This document shows positions 23,613 to 29,911 of a stretch of 29,911 nt of DNA, piece after piece. How positions within the stretch are numbered: the first letter of the stretch is position 1; each line of letters opens with the position of its first letter. The DNA is from an uncultured Propionivibrio sp. (GTDB lineage: Bacteria > Pseudomonadota > Gammaproteobacteria > Burkholderiales > Rhodocyclaceae). The translations under genes were made by a program, and so were the position numbers. The notes under the pieces were generated by a model. The model was not told the origin of the DNA and made no database searches. It saw only the letters and a list, made by a program, of their open reading frames with translations. The stretch is from assembly GCA_938040985.1 (NCBI GenBank), contig CALHZD010000036.1:1-29911 (forward strand), written 5' to 3'.

Positions 23613-25801
23613 TCAAAAATCACCGTGGCCAAGGGGGGCAGCGTCAGCGAGACCGACCAGTCGCGCCCGTGCGAGGGAATGTTTTCGGCATAGGCGCCGC
23701 CGAAAGGATTGCCGACATTACTGCCCCCGTAGTAGTGCGAATCGGTGTTGATCCGCTCGACAAAGCGCCCCTGCCCGGGGACGCCAAGCCGGTAGTCGTG
23801 GCGGACGACCGGCGTGAAGTTGCAGACGCAGAGCACAGCGCGCGCGCGGTCGCGGCCATAACGCAGAAAGGCGATGACCGAGTTGTCGGAATCGTTCGCT
23901 GAAATCCATTCAAAGCCTTGATGTTCAAAGTCGATCTCGTACAAAGCGGGCGTGTGGCGATAGAGCTGGTTGAGGTCACGGATCAAGCGGCGCACGCCGT
24001 CGTGCATCGGGAAGTCAAGCAGGTTCCAGTCGAGCGCGCCGGCGTCGTTCCATTCGTTCCACTGGGCGAATTCTCCGCCCATGAACAGCAGCTTTTTGCC
24101 CGGATGACTCCACATAAAGCCGTACAGGGCGCGCAGGTTGGCGAATTTCTGCCAGTAGTCGCCCGGCATTTTGCTGATCAGCGAACCCTTGCCGTGGACG
24201 ACTTCATCGTGGGAGAGCGGCAGGACGAAGTTTTCGGTAAAAGCGTAGAGCAGGCCGAAGGTGAGCTGGTTGTGGTGGTAACGGCGATGAATCGGGTCGC
24301 GCGTCATGTAGTCGAGCACATCGTGCATCCAGCCCATGTTCCATTTGTAATGAAAGCCGAGGCCGCCCATCGACGGCGGGCGGCTGACCGACGGCCAGGC
24401 GGTCGATTCCTCGGCGTAAGTGGCCGCGCCGGGGCATTCCTGGCCGATGACTTCATTCATGCGGCGCAGGAAATGCACGGCCTCCAGATTCTCGCGGCCG
24501 CCGAAAACATTGGGAATCCACTCGCCTTCCTTGCGGCTGTAATCGCGGTAGAGCATCGAGGCGACGGCGTCGACGCGCAGACCGTCAATGCCGTAACGTT
24601 CGATCCAGAACAGGGCGTTGCCGGTGAGGAAATTGAAGACCTCGCGGCGGCCGAAGTTGTAGATCAGCGTGCCCCAGTCCTGATGCCTGCCTTCGCGCGG
24701 ATCGGCGTGCTCGTAGAGCGCCTGTCCGTCAAAGCGCGCCAGGCCGTGGGCGTCGCTTGGAAAATGCGCGGGCACCCAGTCAACGATGACTTGCAGTCCG
24801 GCGGCATGGCAGGCGGCGACAAAATCGCGAAAGCCCTGCGGCGAGCCAAAGCGCGCAGTCGGCGCGTAAAGGCCCAGCGGCTGGTAGCCCCAGGAGCCGT
24901 CGAACGGATGTTCCGACACGGGCAGCAATTCGAGATGGGTAAAACCGAGGTCGGCCGCGTAGGGAATCAGCCGTTGCGCCATTTCCTGCCAGTCGAGAAA
25001 GCCGCCGTCGTTGTTGCGCTGCCAGGAACCGAGATGCACTTCGTAGATCGAAACCGGCTGGTCGAGGCGCGTTTCCTGGTTCTGACGCGGCGCGGGCGGC
25101 GGCATGCGGGTGACGATGGAAGCAGTGGCCGGACGCAGCTCGGCGGCAAAACCGTAGGGGTCGGCCTTGTGCGGCACGATTTCGCCGTTGCGCGAGCGGA
25201 TTTCATACTTGTAGCGCGCGCCGACATCAATGCCGGGGAGGAAAATTTCCCAAACGCCGCATTCCGGCCGCCAGCGCATCGGGTGGCGGCGGCCGTCCCA
25301 GGTATTGAAATCGCCGACGACGCTGACGCGCTGGGCATCCGGCGCCCAAACGGCGAAGGCGACGCCATCGACGCCATCGATCCGGCACGGATGTGCGCCA
25401 AGCCGTTCAAAAGGACGCAGATGGGAGCCTTCGGCCAGCAGCCAAACGTCCATGTCGCCCAGTACGGGCGGGAAGCGGTAGGGATCGTCGGTTTCCTGAG
25501 CGCCGCCGGGCCAGACAATACGCAGGCGATAGCGCGGCGGTTCGGCGTCGCCGGCGGCGGACTGCGCCGGCATTTGCGCCTCGAACAGGCCTGAAAAAGC
25601 GCCGAAAGGTTCGATTTCGCGCTGCTTCAGCTCAGCTAGGATTTGGCCGCTCTCCGCGTCGATCGCGTACACGGCGTCGGCGCCCGGTTGCAGGGTTCGC
25701 AGCCATAAGCGTCCCTCGGCGTCTTTGTGCGGTCCCAGAACAGCAAACGGGTCGCCGTGTTCGGCGCGGCAAAGCGCCAGCGCTTCGTCCTTGTTCAGCA
25801 T
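23600..25801 (-). CDS. glgB: 1,4-alpha-glucan branching enzyme
   Basis: The 733-residue protein (E. coli GlgB 728) has the N-terminal GlgB repeat region (HGDPFAVLGPHK), the CBM48 domain (GVAFAVWAPDAQRVSVVGDF) and a GH13 barrel with DWVPAHFPSDAHGLARFDG, the nucleophile Asp in GIDGLRVDAVASMLY, the acid Glu in YAEESTAWP and PLSHDEVVHGKGSL. It makes alpha-1,6 branches in glycogen. The ATG has GGGAG seven bases upstream. It follows glgP by 70 bases and its end overlaps glgX by 13 bases, giving a tight operon. Confidence 0.95.
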   Translation of the reverse strand: MLNKDEALALCRAEHGDPFAVLGPHKDAEGRLWLRTLQPGADAVYAIDAESGQILAELKQREIEPFGAFSGLFEAQMPAQSAAGDAEPPRYRLRIVWPGGAQETDDPYRFPPVLGDMDVWLLAEGSHLRPFERLGAHPCRIDGVDGVAFAVWAPDAQRVSVVGDFNTWDGRRHPMRWRPECGVWEIFLPGIDVGARYKYEIRSRNGEIVPHKADPYGFAAELRPATASIVTRMPPPAPRQNQETRLDQPVSIYEVHLGSWQRNNDGGFLDWQEMAQRLIPYAADLGFTHLELLPVSEHPFDGSWGYQPLGLYAPTARFGSPQGFRDFVAACHAAGLQVIVDWVPAHFPSDAHGLARFDGQALYEHADPREGRHQDWGTLIYNFGRREVFNFLTGNALFWIERYGIDGLRVDAVASMLYRDYSRKEGEWIPNVFGGRENLEAVHFLRRMNEVIGQECPGAATYAEESTAWPSVSRPPSMGGLGFHYKWNMGWMHDVLDYMTRDPIHRRYHHNQLTFGLLYAFTENFVLPLSHDEVVHGKGSLISKMPGDYWQKFANLRALYGFMWSHPGKKLLFMGGEFAQWNEWNDAGALDWNLLDFPMHDGVRRLIRDLNQLYRHTPALYEIDFEHQGFEWISANDSDNSVIAFLRYGRDRARAVLCVCNFTPVVRHDYRLGVPGQGRFVERINTDSHYYGGSNVGNPFGGAYAENIPSHGRDWSVSLTLPPLATVIFEWEH

Positions 25802-25871
25802 GCTCGCTCTCCCGATGGTTGGTGAGGATCGGCCTCAGACGGGTTGAAAACTTGAATGCGGTGGCATTCGT

Positions 25872-28331
25872 TCATTCGGGTTTCAGGGCTGCGGCCAGAT
25901 TCCAGGTTTCGGTCGCATATTCGCGGATGGTGCGGTCGGAGGAGAAAATGCCCATTCCGGCCACGTTAAGGATGGCCTTGCGCTGCCACTCGTCCGGCGA
26001 ACGGTAAAGCGCGTCGACGCGTTGCTGCGTTTCCATATAGCTGGCGAAATCGGCCAGCAGCTGGTAGTGGTCGCCGTAATTGACCAGCGAATTGAAGATG
26101 TCGTGATAGCGCTTGCGGTCGTTCGGCGCGAAATAGCCGCCATCGATCTTGTTCAGCGTTTCGTTGAGCGCCGGGTCATTCTGGTAGATGGCGCGCGGGT
26201 CGTAGCCCTCGCGGCGCAGCGCCTCGACCTGCGCGGCGCTGTTGCCGAAAATGAAAATGTTGTCGGCGCCGACCTGATCGCGGATTTCGATGTTGGCGCC
26301 GTCCTCGGTGCCGATGGTCAGCGCGCCGTTGAGCGCGAACTTCATGTTGCCGGTGCCGGAAGCCTCGGTGCCGGCGGTGGAAATCTGTTCGGACAGGTTA
26401 GCCGCCGGAATAATGATCTCGGCCAGGGAAACGCTGTAGTTCGGCACGAAAACGACTTTCAGGCGGTCACGCACGCGCGCATCGTTATTAACGATGTTGG
26501 CCACGTCATGGATCAGGTGAATGATGTTTTTGGCCATGGCGTAGGATGACGCGGCCTTGCCGGCGAAGATGACGCAGCGCGGCGGCGCATCGTCGGCGAT
26601 GCCGTGAATGATGGCGTTGTAGCGGGAGATGACGTGCAGGACGTTGAGCAGTTGCCGCTTGTATTCGTGGATGCGCTTGATCTGTACGTCGAACAGCGCG
26701 TCGGGATCGAGCGTGATATCCAGCTCGCGCTTGATGTATGCGGCCAGACGCAGCTTGTTGGCCCGTTTGACGGCGGCGAAGTCACAGCGAAACTGGGCGT
26801 CGTCGGCCGCCGGACGCAAACCGGCCAGGCGGTCGAGATGCAGCCGCCAGCCGGGATCGCCCAGCCGCCGATCGAGCAGGGCGGCAAGGCCGGGATTGGC
26901 CTGCGCCAGCCAGCGGCGCGGCGTAACGCCGTTGGTCTTGTTGTCGAAGCGGTCGGGATAGAGGCGGGCAAAGTCGGCGAAGATGGTTTGCACCATCAGG
27001 TCGGAATGCAGCTTCGAGACGCCATTGACGCGATGACTGCCGACGATGGAAAGATTGGCCATGCGCACGCGCCTGTTGTTGGCATCGCCGCTGGTGTCGT
27101 CGATCAGGGAAACGCGGCGGATCAGCTCGATGTCGCCGGGAAAGCGCTGTTCGACCTCGCTGAGAAACTCCTGATTGATGCGGTAGATGATGCGCATATG
27201 ACGCGGCAGCAGGTACTGCATCAGGCCGACCGGCCAGGTCTCCAGCGCTTCGGGCATCAGCGTGTGGTTGGTGTAGGAGAAAATGCGCTGGCACTGTTTC
27301 CAGGCGTGCGCCCAGAGCATGCCGTGCTCGTCGCAGAGCAAGCGCATCAACTCGGCGATGCTGATGGCCGGGTGCGTGTCGTTGAGGTGGATGGCGACCT
27401 TGTCGGCAAGGTTGTTGAGGCTGCCGTACTCTTCCAGATGATTCTGGAGAATATCCTGCAAAGAGGCCGAGACGAAGAAATACTCCTGACGCAGCCGCAG
27501 TTCGCGGCCGGCGGCGGTGCTGTCGTTCGGATAGAGCACCCAGGAAATGTTCTCGAAGCGGTTCTTGAATTCGGCGGCGCGGCCGTAGTCGCCGGAATTA
27601 AAGGCGTTCAGGTCAATCTGCGCCGGCGCGCCAGCCTTCCACAGGCGCAGGGTGCTGACGCGCTCGGTGCCGTGGCCGGGAATCACATAATCGTAGGCGC
27701 GCGCCTCGACGGATTCGGCGGCGTTCCATTCCGCCCATTCGCCGTAGTGTTCCTCGGTTCCGCCAAAATGCACCGTATAAACGGTGCCGGGACGGAAAAA
27801 TTCCCACGGCGCGCCTTCCGTCAGCCAGGCGTCGGGCCGTTCGACCTGCATGCCGTTGACGATGGACTGCGCGAACATGCCGTATTCGTAACGCATGCCG
27901 TAGCCCCATGATGGCAGCTCCAGCGTCGCCATCGAGTCGAGAAAGCAGGCGGCCAGGCGGCCCAGCCCGCCGTTGCCGAGCGCGGCATCCGGTTCGCATT
28001 CGAGCGCGGCGGCGAGCGATGGGCCGCCGGGTTCGGAGAATGCGGCCTCCGCCTGTTCGTGCAGACCCAGCGCGGCGAGCGCGTTATTTAGCGCGCGGCC
28101 GACAAGAAATTCCATCGACAGGTAGTAAATGCGCCGCGCCTGATTCTGGCGGTCTTCAAGCTGCGTCTTGACCCAGCGCCGGGAAAGCTGTTCGCGGGCG
28201 ACGTTGGTCAGCGCGCGATAGCGCTCCTTATCGTTCGCCGTCGCCGGATCGGCGGCGACCACATTGAGCAGTTTGTCATTGACGCGTTCGAGGAAGCCGG
28301 ATGCTGTATCGGCGATATTTTGGCTGGACAT
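25872..28331 (-). CDS. glgP: Glycogen/maltodextrin phosphorylase (GT35)
   Basis: The start is ATG 28331 (MSSQNIADTASGFLERVNDK), giving 819 residues against 815 for E. coli GlgP; the open frame to 28742 runs into repeats and is not used. Conserved features are YYLSMEFLVGRALNNAL, GNGGLGRLAACFLDS, GYGMRYEYGMF, LNDTHPAISIAELMR and the pyridoxal-phosphate Lys motif EASGTGNMKFALNG followed by TIGTEDGANIEI. The enzyme releases glucose-1-phosphate from alpha-glucan ends. It is the first gene of the operon. The 1.6 kb upstream holds no gene, only repeats, so the operon promoter must lie in or next to the repeat region. Confidence 0.95.
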   Translation of the reverse strand: MSSQNIADTASGFLERVNDKLLNVVAADPATANDKERYRALTNVAREQLSRRWVKTQLEDRQNQARRIYYLSMEFLVGRALNNALAALGLHEQAEAAFSEPGGPSLAAALECEPDAALGNGGLGRLAACFLDSMATLELPSWGYGMRYEYGMFAQSIVNGMQVERPDAWLTEGAPWEFFRPGTVYTVHFGGTEEHYGEWAEWNAAESVEARAYDYVIPGHGTERVSTLRLWKAGAPAQIDLNAFNSGDYGRAAEFKNRFENISWVLYPNDSTAAGRELRLRQEYFFVSASLQDILQNHLEEYGSLNNLADKVAIHLNDTHPAISIAELMRLLCDEHGMLWAHAWKQCQRIFSYTNHTLMPEALETWPVGLMQYLLPRHMRIIYRINQEFLSEVEQRFPGDIELIRRVSLIDDTSGDANNRRVRMANLSIVGSHRVNGVSKLHSDLMVQTIFADFARLYPDRFDNKTNGVTPRRWLAQANPGLAALLDRRLGDPGWRLHLDRLAGLRPAADDAQFRCDFAAVKRANKLRLAAYIKRELDITLDPDALFDVQIKRIHEYKRQLLNVLHVISRYNAIIHGIADDAPPRCVIFAGKAASSYAMAKNIIHLIHDVANIVNNDARVRDRLKVVFVPNYSVSLAEIIIPAANLSEQISTAGTEASGTGNMKFALNGALTIGTEDGANIEIRDQVGADNIFIFGNSAAQVEALRREGYDPRAIYQNDPALNETLNKIDGGYFAPNDRKRYHDIFNSLVNYGDHYQLLADFASYMETQQRVDALYRSPDEWQRKAILNVAGMGIFSSDRTIREYATETWNLAAALKPE

Positions 28332-28488
28332 AATGAGTTTCTCGCTAAGACAGGCTGAAATCGAGTGGAAGAAAGTAGAGGGGATTTTACGGCAAGCCCT
28401 GCATTTGACGAAACGCGCGCTGCGTATCCGTGTGGGTGTCACAGCGCATTGGCGGAGTTCGATGCGCTGCCGGCAGACGCCGCTGGAG

Positions 28489-28508
28489 CCCGCGTGGATA
28501 GGGCGTTT
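28489..28508. repeat. 20-bp sequence inverted at 29379-29398
   Basis: CCCGCGTGGATAGGGCGTTT here is the exact reverse complement of 29379-29398. A one-mismatch direct copy lies at 28766-28785 and a weaker one at 29343-29360. The sequence is the core of the 39-40-bp units. Confidence 0.8.
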
Positions 28509-28541
28509 CCGGGTATCCTCTGCTATAGCGTCTTCCTTTGC

Positions 28542-28606
28542 AGGAAAATCGCGTTGGCCTAGCCTTGCCGTACTAAGCGTACTGTCAGCGGCTCGCCGCC
28601 TTGTCT
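28542..28606. repeat. Dispersed intergenic repeat, copy 5
   Basis: GGAAAATCGCGTTGGCCTAG, then CCTTGCCGTACTAAGCGTAC, then TGTCAGCGGCTCGCCGCCTT and GTC match the block order of copies 1-4. This is the only copy at the glycogen-operon end of the window. Confidence 0.6.
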
Positions 28607-28716
28607 TTGGCAAAGTCGAGCCGCTATTAAGCTTTTGGAGCACTTCTCTGAGATCGGCGTGAATAAGGCAGAAAACATAAATCGCTCTGAATCCCTTTAA
28701 ACACAAGGGTTTCGTG

Positions 28717-28736
28717 GCATCAAAAAACATAAACCG
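28717..28736. repeat. 20-bp sequence inverted at 29468-29487
   Basis: GCATCAAAAAACATAAACCG is the exact reverse complement of 29468-29487. The pair brackets about 730 bases that hold array A, hairpin module A and the nested palindrome. Confidence 0.85.
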
Positions 28737-28757
28737 GAACACCGTGCCCGACCAACC

Positions 28758-28990
28758 CTCTGAAACCCGCGTGGACAGGGCGTTTGCGGGCAGGTGCCTG
28801 GAGATGACCTGTTTACAAGGGCTTCAAGGCACACCCCTCTGAGATACCCGTAAATAAAGGACTTGCGGGCAACCTTCTCTGAAATGCCCTAAATACGCGG
28901 GCTAGCGGGCAGCCCTTCTGAAACGCCCGTGGATAAGAAGCTTCAGGGTAGGCGCTCGGAATAACCTAAAAACAAGGATTGAAAAGATTG
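28758..28990. repeat. Tandem array A of degenerate 39-40-bp units
   Basis: Units begin at 28758, 28798, 28837, 28877, 28916 and 28955, a regular 39-40-base step. The shared pattern is YTCTGARA, then GCCCGT or similar, ATAA, GGGCTT, then GCGGGCA, so that the start and end of a unit can pair (GCCCG...CGGGC). The last unit is AT-rich and ends in CCTAAAAACAAGGATTG. Single units also appear near 28682, 29371 and 29488. The units vary all along their length, unlike CRISPR repeats. Confidence 0.7.
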
Positions 28991-29000
28991 TTTGACCGTA

Positions 29001-29090
29001 GGCGCTGGCTCCGCCCGCAAGGCTTCTCTGGGCGGTGGCTGCGCGCGAGAACAGGCAGTGCTGTGCTGGCTCCGCCCACGCAACTTCTCT
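29001..29090. repeat. Imperfect direct repeat of 29 bases, 61 bases apart
   Basis: GGCGCTGGCTCCGCCCGCAA plus GGCTTCTCT at 29001-29029 recurs as TGTGCTGGCTCCGCCCACGC plus AACTTCTCT at 29062-29090. The repeat leads straight into the hairpin module at 29084. Confidence 0.65.
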
Positions 29091-29160
29091 TGATGCTGTT
29101 GCACTGAGCGGCAGCGCGCCCCGCTGACTTTCTTTGCCTCGCCAAAGAAAGTCAGCAAAG
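29084..29160. repeat. 77-bp hairpin module, copy A
   Basis: This matches 29820-29896 at 73 of 77 positions with no gaps. It contains the hairpin 29123-29156: a perfect 14-bp stem (GCTGACTTTCTTTG/CAAAGAAAGTCAGC) around CCTCGC. After it comes AAAGGCGACCCC. Confidence 0.85.
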
Positions 29161-29199
29161 AAAGGCGACCCCAGGCGCAGAAGACTCCTTGTCGTGGGC

Positions 29200-29264
29200 C
29201 GCTTGGCGGCGGGCTTGATAACTCGCTTGCGCTCAGACAATCAAGCCCTTGCTTCCGCCAAGCG
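29200..29264. repeat. Nested palindrome
   Basis: CGCTTGGCGG (29200-29209) pairs with CCGCCAAGCG (29255-29264), and inside it GGGCTTGAT (29211-29219) pairs with ATCAAGCCC (29240-29248). The whole can form a long hairpin with a short asymmetric internal loop. No T-tract follows. Confidence 0.8.
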
Positions 29265-29378
29265 CCCCGCGCCTGCGGCTGCGCCTAAGGGGTTTTGGGT
29301 GTTTCGTCGTTATCGAATACGCGAAAGGACATATTCGGAAGCCCGCGTAAACAGGGCGCCTTAGAGGGATATGTTCTG

Positions 29379-29398
29379 AAACGCCCTATCCACGCGGG
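29379..29398. repeat. Inverted partner of 28489-28508
   Basis: AAACGCCCTATCCACGCGGG is the exact reverse complement of 28489-28508. It sits in a single unit that starts TTCTGAAACGCCC. Confidence 0.8.
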
Positions 29399-29467
29399 GT
29401 GCAAAGCACCGCTTTCTGGTTAGGCATTCATGCCCGACAAAAGGGGTAGGCATCAGGCGTAATTTTA

Positions 29468-29487
29468 CGGTTTATGTTTTTTGATGC
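29468..29487. repeat. Inverted partner of 28717-28736
   Basis: CGGTTTATGTTTTTTGATGC is the exact reverse complement of 28717-28736, followed at 29488 by another 39-bp-type unit. From 29530 to 29670 no gene or clear repeat was recognised. Confidence 0.85.
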
Positions 29488-29673
29488 TCTGAGCTCCGCG
29501 TATTTAGGGGACTTCAGGGCATTTTATGTTTTCTTCCTTGTTTTTAAAGCGCTCAAGGCATTTGTTTTTGGAAGGCTGAGGCGCTTCTGCCATCGGCTTT
29601 TTTACCCGCCTTACCCGCTCCCCTGACCCTTATTTCCGTACATTCCCACAAGGCGAGGGACTTTTGAAGGGCG

Positions 29674-29791
29674 CCGGAAACCCGCGTGGGTAGTGCATCT
29701 CCGAGCAGGCACCTATGGAACCCTTATCAATAAAGGGCTGGCGGGCAGGCGCCCAGGGATGCCCTAAAACTAAAAAACAAGAATTGCCAAG
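29674..29791. repeat. Tandem array B of degenerate 39-40-bp units
   Basis: Three units start near 29674, 29713 and 29753. The last is the same AT-rich type as the end of array A (CCTAAAACTAAAAAACAAGA). As in array A, the hairpin module follows within about 100 bases. Confidence 0.65.
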
Positions 29792-29819
29792 ACATGTGCG
29801 CTGACTTCCACTTACGAGG

Positions 29820-29896
29820 CTTCTTTTGATGCAGTTGCGCTGAGCGGCAGCGCGCTCCGCTGACTTTCTTTGCCTCGCCAAAGAAAGTCAGCAAAG
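29820..29896. repeat. 77-bp hairpin module, copy B
   Basis: This matches 29084-29160 at 73 of 77 positions. The hairpin is at 29859-29892 with the same perfect 14-bp stem. The similarity ends close to the window edge, where copy A continues AAAGGCG and copy B reads CAAAATCC. Confidence 0.85.
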
Positions 29897-29911
29897 CAAA
29901 ATCCGAAGGAT

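Noticed and set aside
23918..25594. Long plus-strand open frame (558 codons) opposite glgB
   Set aside because: It is antisense to a clear GlgB with all catalytic motifs; GC-rich codon bias leaves the opposite frame open.
28332..28742. N-terminal extension of glgP to 956 residues
   Set aside because: The start at 28331 gives the normal family length and N-terminus; the extension runs through repeat sequence.
28758..28990. Regular 39-40-bp spacing suggesting a CRISPR array
   Set aside because: The units vary along their whole length with no constant repeat and no unique spacers, and no cas gene is near.

Overview
The window is about 30 kb of GC-rich, gene-dense DNA from a Gram-negative proteobacterium. 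Its gene content and repeats fit an oral or host-associated Neisseriaceae or Cardiobacteriaceae-like organism; this placement is inference from sequence style, not a database result. There are no rRNA or tRNA genes and no CRISPR array.

Layout. (1) 1-5.3 kb: the 3' end of an IS5-family transposase and a perfect 39-bp palindrome, then three co-oriented genes: a PlsC-like acyltransferase, a PAP2/AUR1-like membrane phosphatase or transferase, and a large PEP-utilising phosphotransferase related to rifampin phosphotransferase. This block alone is full of DNA-uptake-sequence-like 12-mers close to the Kingella/Simonsiella dialects (core AGCCTGAA). (2) 5.3-10 kb: the dead C-terminal stub of a tannase/feruloyl-esterase-family gene, an exported type-B carboxylesterase, a degenerate second copy of that esterase's 3' end, an exported lactate-oxidase-like flavoenzyme and an MdaB-like quinone reductase with a clear terminator. 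(3) 10-15 kb, minus strand: a NERD-nuclease/SF1-helicase protein with a broken small ORF coupled to its stop, an Acg-like nitroreductase, a membrane-anchored CAP-domain protein and a frameshifted XRE-type regulator. (4) 15-18.7 kb: an AEC-family transporter plus NAD-malic enzyme pair, probably a malate uptake and decarboxylation operon, ending at a strong terminator, then a convergent SDR oxidoreductase. (5) 19.3-28.3 kb, minus strand: a small Lys/Ala-rich DUF2934 protein and the tightly packed operon glgP-glgB-glgX-malQ for alpha-glucan branching, debranching and phosphorolysis. No glgA or glgC is present here. (6) 28.3-29.9 kb: about 1.6 kb without a gene, built of ordered repeats: degenerate 39-40-bp tandem units, a 77-bp hairpin module present twice in direct orientation, nested palindromes and 20-bp exact inverted repeats.

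The most interesting non-genic signals are the composite repeat element at the right end and a dispersed intergenic repeat family (five degenerate copies, one split by a 46-bp insertion). The most interesting gene-level signals are the three-gene acyltransferase/PAP2/PEP-phosphotransferase cassette in a DUS-rich block, the NERD-helicase with its coupled broken ORF, and the exported lactate-oxidase-like enzyme. Start codons were chosen by Shine-Dalgarno match, signal-peptide position and family length; alternatives are noted in each entry.
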